Below are positions 1-5,927 of a stretch of DNA of 8,751 nt, piece by piece; position 1 is the first letter of the stretch, and every line of letters starts with the position of its first letter. The position numbers were made by a program, and so were the translations under genes. The stretch is taken from NCBI GenBank assembly GCA_016293205.1, contig JAEDES010000037.1, positions 1 through 8,751 of the forward strand, read 5' to 3'. The notes beneath the pieces were generated by a model. That model was not told the origin of the DNA and made no database searches. It saw only the letters and a program-made list of their open reading frames with translations. The DNA comes from Bacilli bacterium (GTDB lineage: Bacteria > Bacillota_I > Bacilli_A > RF39 > UBA660).

Positions 1-13
1 AAAGAAAATAATA

Positions 14-19
14 TATAAT
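14..19 (+). promoter_or_regulatory. possible -10 box before yqeY
   Basis: A perfect TATAAT lies 21 bases before the yqeY start codon, at a sensible distance for a short leader containing the ribosome binding site at 26-37. The matching -35 box would lie outside the window, so only half of the promoter can be seen. In such A+T-rich DNA a lone TATAAT is weak evidence, and yqeY may instead be read from an upstream gene; in Bacillus that gene is rpsU. Confidence 0.3.
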
Positions 20-40
20 ATGTTCAAGGGAGATGAGATT

Positions 41-478
41 ATGGTAGAAAAATTAAAACAAGATATGATAGAAGCCATGAAAAACAAAGAAAAAGAAAGA
101 CTAACTGTTATAAGAATGGTTAAAGCAGCTATGGACCAAGAACATATCGACCGTAAAAGAGAAATCAATGATGAATTATTAATTGATGTAGTTAATAAAC
201 AAATTAAAATGAGAAAAGACTCAATTAGTGAATTTGAAAAAGGTGGACGTAGTGATTTAATCGAAGCTACTCAAAGAGAAGTAGATATCTTAATGAACTA
301 TTTACCAGAACAATTATCAATTGAAGAAGTAAAAGATATTATCAGTGCAATCTTTGATGAAGTTAAACCTGAAGGGCAAAGAGATATGGGTAAAGTAATG
401 AAAGAAGCTACTAGTCAATTAAAAGGTAAAGCTGATATGAAAGAAGTTAGTAATATTATTAAAGAAAAATTACAATAA
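41..478 (+). CDS. yqeY: GatB/YqeY domain protein
   Basis: This 145-residue protein matches the stand-alone GatB/YqeY family in length and pattern. It has a charged helical N-terminal half (MVEKLKQDMIEAMKNKEKER), the central YLPEQLSIEEV turn near residues 88-97, and the C-terminal signature DMGKVMKEATSQLKGKADMKEV near 115-136. The same fold forms the tail of the GatB subunit of the tRNA-dependent amidotransferase, where it contacts tRNA; the role of the free protein is poorly defined. I take the ATG at 41 because AAGGGAGATGAG (26-37) sits at the right distance. An in-frame ATG at 20 would place that site inside the gene. It is the first gene of the conserved Bacillota block and is separated from the next gene by an apparent terminator. 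Confidence 0.9.
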   Translation: MVEKLKQDMIEAMKNKEKERLTVIRMVKAAMDQEHIDRKREINDELLIDVVNKQIKMRKDSISEFEKGGRSDLIEATQREVDILMNYLPEQLSIEEVKDIISAIFDEVKPEGQRDMGKVMKEATSQLKGKADMKEVSNIIKEKLQ

Positions 479-493
479 TTTTTCTTTTTTTTT
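461..493 (+). terminator. A/T-rich intrinsic terminator of yqeY
   Basis: A perfect 12-base-pair inverted repeat (461-472 with 476-487, loop CAA) is followed by an unbroken run of T to position 493. The 5' arm encodes the last residues of YqeY, and the stop codon TAA (476-478) begins the 3' arm. Only one of the twelve pairs is G-C, so the stem is weak for its length, and termination is probably partial. Perfect complementarity directly before a T tract argues for a real terminator. Confidence 0.5.
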
Positions 494-523
494 ATTTAAA
501 ACATATAATTTAATGGTGATATT

Positions 524-760
524 ATGTTAAAAAAGATACATAATTATTTATTAGATAATAGTTTTAGATTTACGGTGTTTAAAGATGGAATTCATCTTTT
601 TAATTACAAAGAAATTTTATCTTTAAAAAATAATAATATTGTAATTAGAGGAGAATTTGTTGTAGAAGTAAATGGATCTAATTTAGTACTTAATAAGATG
701 CTAGATAATGAAGTATTAATAACTGGAATTATAAAGGATATTAATATTAATTATGAATAA
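524..760 (+). CDS. yqfC: sporulation protein YqfC (YabP/YqfC family)
   Basis: A 78-residue protein, slightly shorter than Bacillus YqfC, with the beta-strand-rich pattern of the YabP/YqfC family. The parts seen are a short helix (2-10), 'FRFTVFKDGIHLFNYKEIL' (14-32), 'NNNIVIRGEFVVEV' (36-49) and a closing 'VLITGIIKDININYE' (64-78). In B. subtilis yqfC is transcribed in the mother cell under sigma-E during sporulation. The identification rests on this pattern and on yqfD following directly, with an 8-base overlap. The GGTGAT at 515-520 lies 3 bases before the ATG and pairs with the 3' part of the anti-Shine-Dalgarno sequence. I found no convincing sigma-E promoter upstream. Confidence 0.8.
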   Translation: MLKKIHNYLLDNSFRFTVFKDGIHLFNYKEILSLKNNNIVIRGEFVVEVNGSNLVLNKMLDNEVLITGIIKDININYE

Positions 761-1898
761 ATATATTAGAGTTAAAGTTAGTGGGAAGAATTCTAATTAC
801 TTTATTAATAAACTTATTAGTAAAAATATTTTATATAGTAATCTTTGTATATTCTCTAAATATATAGAGTTTGATTTAGATAGAAAAAATTATTTAAAAT
901 TAATTGATATAAAAACAAGTTATGATATAAGTATTGTTTCTTATTTAGGTATTTATAAATATTTATTTTTCTTTATTAGATATGTATATATCTTTTTATT
1001 TATTATTTTAGGTATTGGTATAAATATTTTTCTTAGTAGAATAGTTTTTTCTATTGAGGTAGTACATTCTAATAGTAAAATTAGAGAACTTGTTTATAGT
1101 GATTTAGAAAAGTTTGGTATTAAGAAATATTCTTTTAAAGTTAGTTATTCAAAAAAAGAAAAAATTATTGAAGAAATTCTTAAGTTAGAGAAGTCTGACA
1201 TAGAGTGGATGGAAATAGAAGAAGTTGGTTGTAAATATATAGTTAAAGTAGAACAAAGAAAAATTAATTCTCTAGATGATGAATGTAATTGTAGACATAT
1301 TATTGCAAAGAAAGATGCGATGATTACTAGTATTTTTTCTAGTAGTGGAGAAGTTGTTAAAAAGAAATATGATTATGTTAAAAAAGGAGATATTTTAATT
1401 AGTGGTTTTATCTATAATAAAGATAAAATTATGGCTAAGAGATGTTCTGTTGGACAAGTACTTGGGGAAGTTTGGTATAAAGTTAATTTAGAAGTACCTA
1501 AAGAATATGTAGAGGAGAAGTTTACTGGTAGGAAGAGTAATCGATTAGAATTTATTTTTCTTAATAGTAATTTTAATAAATATAATAATTATAAAGTTAA
1601 AAGAATTGGTATTTTTAATAGTAAGTTGTTTGATATTGGATTATTTTTTTCTACTTATTTAGAGACATCTATTATTCATAAAACTTATAGTCTTTTTAGT
1701 CTTGATGAAGAGTATTTTTCTATTGCGATATCTAGGCTAAAAGATAGAGTCGGTGATAATATTAGAGTGATTAGTAAAAATGTTTTGAAAAAGGAAGAAA
1801 AAAAGGGTAAAATAATAGTAGAAGTATTTATTAAAGTAGAAGAAGATATTACGGACTATTTAGACATAACAAATATAGAAATAAATAACGAGGAGTGA
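753..1898 (+). CDS. yqfD: sporulation membrane protein YqfD
   Basis: This 381-residue protein fits the YqfD/stage IV sporulation family in length and layout. It has a cytoplasmic N-terminal domain (1-68, beginning YIRVKVSGKN), one strong membrane helix (about 70-97) and a large outer domain. The outer domain carries the family segments 'EWMEIEEVGCKYIVKVEQR' (151-169) and 'HIIAKKDAMITSIFSSSGEV' followed by 'YVKKGDILISG' (182-218). Its start overlaps the end of yqfC by 8 bases and has only a distant AAAGG (733-737), so translation is probably coupled to yqfC. In B. subtilis the pair belongs to the sigma-E regulon. The sequence is intact, with no sign of decay, so sporulation genes appear to be maintained here. 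The exact biochemical role is unknown. Confidence 0.87.
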   Translation: MNKYIRVKVSGKNSNYFINKLISKNILYSNLCIFSKYIEFDLDRKNYLKLIDIKTSYDISIVSYLGIYKYLFFFIRYVYIFLFIILGIGINIFLSRIVFSIEVVHSNSKIRELVYSDLEKFGIKKYSFKVSYSKKEKIIEEILKLEKSDIEWMEIEEVGCKYIVKVEQRKINSLDDECNCRHIIAKKDAMITSIFSSSGEVVKKKYDYVKKGDILISGFIYNKDKIMAKRCSVGQVLGEVWYKVNLEVPKEYVEEKFTGRKSNRLEFIFLNSNFNKYNNYKVKRIGIFNSKLFDIGLFFSTYLETSIIHKTYSLFSLDEEYFSIAISRLKDRVGDNIRVISKNVLKKEEKKGKIIVEVFIKVEEDITDYLDITNIEINNEE

Positions 1899-1899
1899 T

Positions 1900-2499
1900 A
1901 TGATGTTAAGCCTTTCCAATACAATACATGGTGTAATTCAATATACTTGGCCTATGATATTAATATCAGTTGTTATTATTGTGTCTTTTAGAGTGGCTTA
2001 TTTAATTAAAATGAAAGAAGATTTTGTTTTATATAAAGAACTTATTGCTTTATCGTTTATTATTTATATTTTATGTTTATTCCAAGTAGTTACTTTTCAA
2101 GATAATGTTAATTGGTCTACTAATAATTTTATTCCATTTAAAGAGATTTTTAGATATAATATGGGAAGTCGCTTATTCTTTAAGAATGTTATTGGGAATA
2201 TGCTGATGTTTATGCCTTATGGTTTATTTATAAGTTTTTATTTAAAAAATAATAAACCTACTTTAACTATAATCCTTACTTTAATTGCAAGTTTTTCAAT
2301 TGAAGTGGTACAAATGGTTATAGGTAGAGTATTTGATATAGATGATATTATGTTAAATTTACTTGGAGGTTATTTAGGTTTTCTTGCATACTATTTGTTA
2401 TGTAAGTTATGGGAGAAGATACCTGAAGTACTTAAGAGTGAATTAGTATTAAATATAGTATCAATTTTTATATTGATGTGTGTTATTGTTTTATTATAG
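1900..2499 (+). CDS. VanZ-family membrane protein
   Basis: A 199-residue membrane protein with about six hydrophobic segments (roughly 14-36, 46-66, 94-114, 121-140, 150-168, 182-199). VanZ-like family marks are 'NFIPF' (76-80), 'GNMLMFMPYGLF' (99-110), 'SIEVVQ' (133-138), and 'RVFDIDDIMLNLLGGYLG' (143-160). The family is named after the teicoplanin-resistance accessory protein VanZ, but most chromosomal members have no proven function, and I see no glycopeptide-resistance genes nearby. GAGGAG at 1890-1895 serves either ATG 1900 or the adjacent ATG 1903. It lies one base after yqfD and nine before ybeY, so it is built into the operon. In Bacillus this position holds phoH and yqfF, both absent here. 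Confidence 0.85.
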   Translation: MMLSLSNTIHGVIQYTWPMILISVVIIVSFRVAYLIKMKEDFVLYKELIALSFIIYILCLFQVVTFQDNVNWSTNNFIPFKEIFRYNMGSRLFFKNVIGNMLMFMPYGLFISFYLKNNKPTLTIILTLIASFSIEVVQMVIGRVFDIDDIMLNLLGGYLGFLAYYLLCKLWEKIPEVLKSELVLNIVSIFILMCVIVLL

Positions 2500-2508
2500 G
2501 AGTAGTAT

Positions 2509-2961
2509 ATGAATAAAGTAGAATTATTTAATCAAACTGAAAAAGAAATTTCTGAATTAGATACAGTATTAAAAGTACTTGATAGTGCCTTAAAGAAAGA
2601 AAATTTAGATAATGTTAGTTTTAATTTAATTATTGTTGATAATGAGTATATACATAAATTAAATAGAGATTATAGAAATATAGATAGAGAAACAGATGTT
2701 ATTACATTTGCGTTAGAAGATGAAGATAGTATTATTCTTCCAAATGATGAAAGAGTACTTGGGGACATTTATATTTCTATTGATAAAGCTAGTAGTCAAG
2801 CTTTAGAGTATGGACATTCATTACTTAGAGAATTATCTTTTTTAGCAGTACATGGTTTTTATCATTTATTAGGGTATGATCATATGACTGAGGAAGATGA
2901 AAAAGTAATGTTTAAAAAACAAGAGGAGGTACTTGAGGAGTATGGGATTTCTAGGATTTAA
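2509..2961 (+). CDS. ybeY: endoribonuclease / rRNA maturation factor YbeY
   Basis: A 150-residue protein, the normal YbeY length, with the diagnostic zinc-binding motif HGFYHLLGYDH at 115-125. His115, His119 and His125 are the expected metal ligands. Upstream are the conserved 'LNRDYRNIDRETDVITFAL' region (51-69) and 'VLGDIYISIDKA' (83-94). YbeY is a cytoplasmic single-strand endoribonuclease that acts in 16S rRNA 3'-end maturation and ribosome quality control. AGGAG (2498-2502) overlaps the stop of the preceding gene and is 6 bases from the ATG. The 3' end overlaps the start of dgkA by about 20 bases. Being next to era fits a shared role in small-subunit assembly. Confidence 0.95.
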   Translation: MNKVELFNQTEKEISELDTVLKVLDSALKKENLDNVSFNLIIVDNEYIHKLNRDYRNIDRETDVITFALEDEDSIILPNDERVLGDIYISIDKASSQALEYGHSLLRELSFLAVHGFYHLLGYDHMTEEDEKVMFKKQEEVLEEYGISRI

Positions 2962-3376
2962 GAAAAGAAAGATTGAATATAATAATGCATTTGATGCGAA
3001 GAGATTAGGTAGAAGTTTTAAAGCTGCATATGAAGGTATTTGCGCTACTTATAAGAAAGAACAAAATATTAAGATTCATACTTTTGTAGCAATACTTGTT
3101 ATTATAGCGGGATTTATTTTTAAGATTAATTATATTGAATGGTTAGTATGTTTAGTATTAATTGGATTTATGTTAATGGCAGAGTTTTTTAATACAGCTA
3201 TTGAATATGTTGTAGACTTAGCATCTCCTGATATTCATCCTCTTGCGAAAGCTGCTAAAGATACAGCAAGTGCTGGAGTATTAATGATGGCACTTATTGC
3301 TGCTGTTACGGGGTTGGTTATATTTATACCGAAATTAATTGATTTTATTGGTGGATTGGAGAATGTGATACGATGA
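2942..3376 (+). CDS. dgkA: undecaprenol/diacylglycerol kinase, DgkA family
   Basis: This 144-residue integral membrane lipid kinase has the family signature 'MAEFFNTAIEYVVDL' (79-93), followed by 'HPLAKAAKDTASAGVL' (99-114), which carry the catalytic and metal-binding acidic residues. Three membrane segments are visible at about 46-62, 65-81 and 108-130. Gram-positive members mainly phosphorylate undecaprenol for cell-wall lipid carrier recycling; the substrate here is inferred. The N-terminus is about 20 residues longer than in compact family members. The start is uncertain: ATG 2942 has GAGGAG only one base upstream and AGGAGG (2924-2929) twelve bases upstream, while an in-frame TTG at 2933 is only three bases after AGGAGG. 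The gene overlaps ybeY, and its stop shares ATGA with cdd. Confidence 0.9.
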   Translation: MGFLGFKKRKIEYNNAFDAKRLGRSFKAAYEGICATYKKEQNIKIHTFVAILVIIAGFIFKINYIEWLVCLVLIGFMLMAEFFNTAIEYVVDLASPDIHPLAKAAKDTASAGVLMMALIAAVTGLVIFIPKLIDFIGGLENVIR

Positions 3377-3762
3377 AAGAAAAATTATTAGAATTACATA
3401 AACATGCTTATGTACCTATATCTAATTATCCTGTTTCTTGTGTTTTAAAAACTAATGATGGATATTATTTTGCCGGAGTTAATGTAGAAGATGCTTCTAC
3501 TAGAGCAGGTACTTGTGCTGAAAGAAATGCTATTTTTAATGCTATTACTTGTGGTGTTAAAAAGGGTGAGATAGTTGAAATTAATGTAATGACTTCATCA
3601 ACTAATACAATTGGAATGCCATGCTTTGTATGTCGCCAAATGATATCAGAATATTGCAATAAAGATTGTATTGTTAGATGTTTTAATAAAAATGGAGATT
3701 TTGTAGAACATACAGTTGAAGAATTATGTCCATATCCATTTGGAGAGGAAGATTTAGTATAA
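3373..3762 (+). CDS. cdd: cytidine deaminase
   Basis: A 129-residue protein matching the homotetrameric, zinc-dependent cytidine deaminase family in length. The catalytic TCAER motif (47-51) supplies zinc ligand Cys48 and proton-shuttling Glu50. PCFVCRQ (83-89) supplies the other two cysteines, Cys84 and Cys87. 'GVNVEDAS' (35-42) is the nucleoside-binding loop, with Asp in place of the common Asn at residue 40. The enzyme converts cytidine and deoxycytidine to uridine forms in pyrimidine salvage. Its ATG overlaps the dgkA stop (ATGA, 3373-3376), with GGAG at 3358-3361. Its stop overlaps the first base of the era start (TAATG), so translation is probably coupled through the three genes. Confidence 0.95.
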   Translation: MKEKLLELHKHAYVPISNYPVSCVLKTNDGYYFAGVNVEDASTRAGTCAERNAIFNAITCGVKKGEIVEINVMTSSTNTIGMPCFVCRQMISEYCNKDCIVRCFNKNGDFVEHTVEELCPYPFGEEDLV

Positions 3763-4652
3763 TGAAGTGTGGTTTTGTTAGTTTAGTTGGTAGACCTAAT
3801 GTTGGGAAGAGTACATTACTTAATAGTATTTTAGGGATGAAGTTAGCGATTACTTCTAATGTTAGTGGTACTACTAGAAATGTTATTCAAGGTATTTATA
3901 ATGATAAAGATTCACAAATAGTATTTGTTGATACTCCTGGTATACATAAACCTACACATAAATTAGGAAATCTAATGAATAAGAAAGCTTATAATAATAC
4001 TGAAGGTGTTGATGTAATATTATTCTTAGTAGATATATCTAAAGGTTTTGGAAAAGGAGATCAATTCATTTTAGATAGAATTAAAGATAAGGGTATTCCA
4101 ATATTCTTATTATTAAATAAGATTGATCAAGTTAAAAATAAAGAAAGATTATTAAGTGATATTTCTAAATTAAAAGATTTACATGATTTTGAAGAAATTA
4201 TTCCAATATCTGCAATGAAACATGATAATGTTGATTTACTAATTAATTGTATTAAGAAAAGATTAGATGATGGAGAAGCGATATTTTCTGAAGAAGATTT
4301 AACTAATGTTACAACTAGATTTATTATGGCAGAATTTGTTAGAGAGAAGATTTTAGAATTAACTAGAGAAGAAATTCCTCATACTGTAACGTGTTATGTT
4401 GAAAATTATGAAGAAGATGAAGAAGTAGTTCATATTCAAGTACTAGTAGTAGTTGATAGAGATAATATTAAGAAGATTATTATTGGTAAGGGTGGCTCTA
4501 TGCTTAAAGAAATTGGTACTAGAGCAAGACATGATATGGAAGAATTTCTTGGTAAAAAAGTTTTCTTAGAGACTTATGTTAAGACTTTAAAAAACTGGAG
4601 AGATGAAGAAAAATATTTCTTAGAACTTGGATTAAAAGAAGAAGATGAATAA
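3762..4652 (+). CDS. era: GTPase Era
   Basis: A 296-residue protein of normal Era length. The GTPase domain has G1 GRPNVGKST (10-18), G2 'SGTTRN' (35-40), G3 DTPG (57-60), G4 NKID (119-122) and G5 SA (150-151). The C-terminal KH RNA-binding domain has IGKGG (241-245) and the Era-typical ending 'GKKVFLETYVKTLKNWR' (264-280). Era binds the 3' end of 16S rRNA and checks 30S subunit assembly, acting in the cytoplasm and partly at the membrane. I prefer the ATG at 3762, giving the standard MKCGFVSLVGRPN start. The open frame runs further upstream into cdd, but those residues are not Era-like. The start overlaps the cdd stop, with GGAGAGG at 3742-3748. Confidence 0.97.
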   Translation: MKCGFVSLVGRPNVGKSTLLNSILGMKLAITSNVSGTTRNVIQGIYNDKDSQIVFVDTPGIHKPTHKLGNLMNKKAYNNTEGVDVILFLVDISKGFGKGDQFILDRIKDKGIPIFLLLNKIDQVKNKERLLSDISKLKDLHDFEEIIPISAMKHDNVDLLINCIKKRLDDGEAIFSEEDLTNVTTRFIMAEFVREKILELTREEIPHTVTCYVENYEEDEEVVHIQVLVVVDRDNIKKIIIGKGGSMLKEIGTRARHDMEEFLGKKVFLETYVKTLKNWRDEEKYFLELGLKEEDE

Positions 4653-4662
4653 TTTTAAAAAG

Positions 4663-4692
4663 AAATCACCACTATATTAATAGAGGTGATTT
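4663..4692 (+). promoter_or_regulatory. hairpin covering the yqzL ribosome binding site
   Basis: AAATCACC (4663-4670) pairs perfectly with GGTGATTT (4685-4692). Inside, after one A/A mismatch, CTAT (4672-4675) pairs with ATAG (4680-4683) around an ATTA loop. The 3' arm contains the Shine-Dalgarno GAGGTGAT (4683-4690), which ends three bases before the yqzL ATG. In the folded mRNA the binding site would be hidden. Only three T residues follow the stem before the sequence changes, so it does not look like an intrinsic terminator. It may lower or regulate yqzL translation, or be an mRNA processing site after era; that is inference. Confidence 0.5.
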
Positions 4693-4693
4693 T

Positions 4694-4780
4694 ATGAATT
4701 ATGATATATTATGGAAGTTATTTATTAAGACTGGAGATATTAAATATTATAATTTATTAAAACAAATAAAAAAGAAGTGA
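4694..4780 (+). CDS. yqzL: YqzL-like small protein
   Basis: A 28-residue open frame between era and recO, exactly where Bacillota carry yqzL. It contains WKLFIKTGDIKYYNLLKQ (7-24), which follows the YqzL-family pattern of 'WK-F--TG-I--Y---K' as I know it. The function of the family is unknown, and the protein is too short for an enzyme. A strong GAGGTGAT (4683-4690) sits three bases before the ATG but lies within a hairpin. The protein is short even for this family and ends in a lysine tail. Its last codons, GAAGTGA, also provide the Shine-Dalgarno for recO. Confidence 0.75.
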   Translation: MNYDILWKLFIKTGDIKYYNLLKQIKKK

Positions 4781-4785
4781 TTTAG

Positions 4786-5526
4786 GTGAAGATAGAAAGT
4801 TTTGAAGGTATAGTACTTAGTGAAACTAATTATAGTGAGTCTAGTAAAATACTTAATGTTTTAACTAGTGAGTATGGACTAATAGGTATTATGTCTAAAG
4901 GATGTAGAAATCTTAAAAGCAAACTTAGAGGTGTTAGTAGAAAATTAGTATATGGAACATTTCATGTTTACTATAAAGAAAATGGTTTATCTACTTTAAT
5001 TGGAGTTGATTTAATTAATTCTTTTTCTAAGACAATGATGGATTTAGAAAGAATAAGTTATGCATCATTTATATTAGATTTATCATTACAAGTAGTTAGA
5101 CAAAGTGATGAAGATTTCTTTTCTTTAGTAAAAGATGTTTTATTAAAAATAGAAGAGGGATTCAATCCTTTAGTACTTACAAATATATTTGAAATTAAAA
5201 TGTTAGATTACTTAGGAGTTAGACCTAGTATAGATTGTTGTAGTTTATGTGGTACTGATAAAGATATAGTTACATTATCATCACATAAAGGAGGATATGT
5301 TTGTAGAAGTTGTTTTACTAATGAAGGATTAGTTAGTGATAAGACTATTAAAATGATTAGACTTTATTATTATGTAGAAGTTAGTAATATTTCAAAACTT
5401 GATGTTAGTAGTGAAGTTAGTAGAGAAATTAATTCTTTTTTAGATGATTATTATGAAAGATATACAGGTCTTTATTTAAAAAGTAAAGATTTTATTAAAA
5501 AAATAAATCAATTAGAGCAGAAATAA
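4786..5526 (+). CDS. recO: DNA repair protein RecO
   Basis: A 246-residue protein of typical RecO length. It has the N-terminal OB-fold signature 'FEGIVLSETNYSESSKILNVLTSEYGLIGIMSKGCR' region (5-41), a helical middle, and a zinc finger with CCSLC (151-155) and CRSC (173-176), giving ligands Cys152, Cys155, Cys173 and Cys176. RecO loads RecA onto SSB-coated single-stranded DNA together with RecR and anneals complementary strands in recombinational repair. The start is a GTG at 4786, with GAAGTGAT (4774-4781) four bases upstream, overlapping the end of yqzL. Its place after era-yqzL is conserved. No hairpin terminator follows, but synteny with the conserved block breaks immediately downstream. 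Confidence 0.95.
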   Translation: MKIESFEGIVLSETNYSESSKILNVLTSEYGLIGIMSKGCRNLKSKLRGVSRKLVYGTFHVYYKENGLSTLIGVDLINSFSKTMMDLERISYASFILDLSLQVVRQSDEDFFSLVKDVLLKIEEGFNPLVLTNIFEIKMLDYLGVRPSIDCCSLCGTDKDIVTLSSHKGGYVCRSCFTNEGLVSDKTIKMIRLYYYVEVSNISKLDVSSEVSREINSFLDDYYERYTGLYLKSKDFIKKINQLEQK

Positions 5527-5548
5527 ATTGTGAAAGTTATGTGAATAT

Positions 5549-5578
5549 TTGATATTAATTACTTTATTATGATAGAAT
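5549..5578 (+). promoter_or_regulatory. possible sigma-A promoter after recO
   Basis: TTGATA (5549-5554) and TAGAAT (5573-5578) each match the sigma-A consensus at five of six positions with an 18-base spacer. It lies in the 71-base gap between recO and the next gene and would give a leader of only about a dozen bases before the ATG at 5598. In A+T-rich DNA such matches arise by chance, so this is tentative. Confidence 0.35.
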
Positions 5579-5588
5579 TTTATTATGA
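5563..5588 (+). repeat. 10-base direct repeat in the recO downstream gap
   Basis: TTTATTATGA occurs at 5563-5572 and again at 5579-5588, separated by exactly the six bases TAGAAT that form the putative -10 box. The second copy runs into the GAGGTGAT ribosome binding site. It could be a regulator site arranged around the promoter or a small local duplication. The composition is so A+T-rich that chance cannot be excluded. Confidence 0.35.
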
Positions 5589-5597
5589 GGTGATTAT

Positions 5598-5927
5598 ATG
5601 AATTTTTACATAGCTTTTTTCTTGCCATGTATTTTGGGACTTTCTTTATATTCTTATTTAACTAAAGAAAAGAATATTGTTAGTATCGTAATTAATTATT
5701 TTTTATTTACTTTACTTTCAAATATAATGTCTATGATAATTTTAATATTAAGAAATTCTGTTAATGAAGGTACAAATCTTATGACTAATATGGAATGTTA
5801 TTTTTTATTTGGGGTTAAATATATGTTAATGACTATGGTGTTTAGTGTAGTTGTTGCATTAGTTATATATGTAATTAATAAATATTTTTCTTTTTCTATA
5901 GAGGTTGTTAATGGTAGAAAAAAATAA
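5598..5927 (+). CDS. small three-helix membrane protein, unknown
   Basis: I do not recognise this 109-residue protein. It is almost entirely membrane: helices at about 3-21, 28-51 and 68-93, joined by a basic loop (TKEK, 22-25) and a polar loop (RNSVNEGTNLMTNME, 52-66), with a short basic tail ending NGRKK. There is no cleavable signal peptide. GAGGTGAT (5587-5594) three bases before the ATG is among the strongest ribosome binding sites here. The gene overlaps the next one, a phosphoglycerol transferase, by 17 bases in another frame, so the two are translationally coupled. I infer a membrane partner or regulator of that enzyme, or a split-off part of its membrane domain. Both frames look intact. 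Confidence 0.75.
   Translation: MNFYIAFFLPCILGLSLYSYLTKEKNIVSIVINYFLFTLLSNIMSMIILILRNSVNEGTNLMTNMECYFLFGVKYMLMTMVFSVVVALVIYVINKYFSFSIEVVNGRKK

Noticed and set aside
502..510. CATATAATT before yqfC as a sigma-E or sigma-A -10 box
   Set aside because: No matching -35 of either type is found at the right distance (the upstream bases are just the T-run), and the leader would be only a few bases long before the ribosome binding site.
1900..2499. A glycopeptide-resistance role for the VanZ-like gene
   Set aside because: No vanA/B ligase, vanH, vanX or two-component regulator is present, and the gene is embedded in a housekeeping operon. Family membership alone does not support resistance.
3465..3659. 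Open frame on the minus strand inside cdd (64 codons)
   Set aside because: It lies wholly opposite the catalytic region of cytidine deaminase, has no ribosome binding site or promoter of note, and its product resembles no protein I know. It is a shadow of the real gene.
3726..3761. Upstream extension of era by twelve codons
   Set aside because: The extra residues overlap the end of cdd and are not Era-like. The ATG at 3762 gives the standard Era N-terminus and the usual TAATG overlap.
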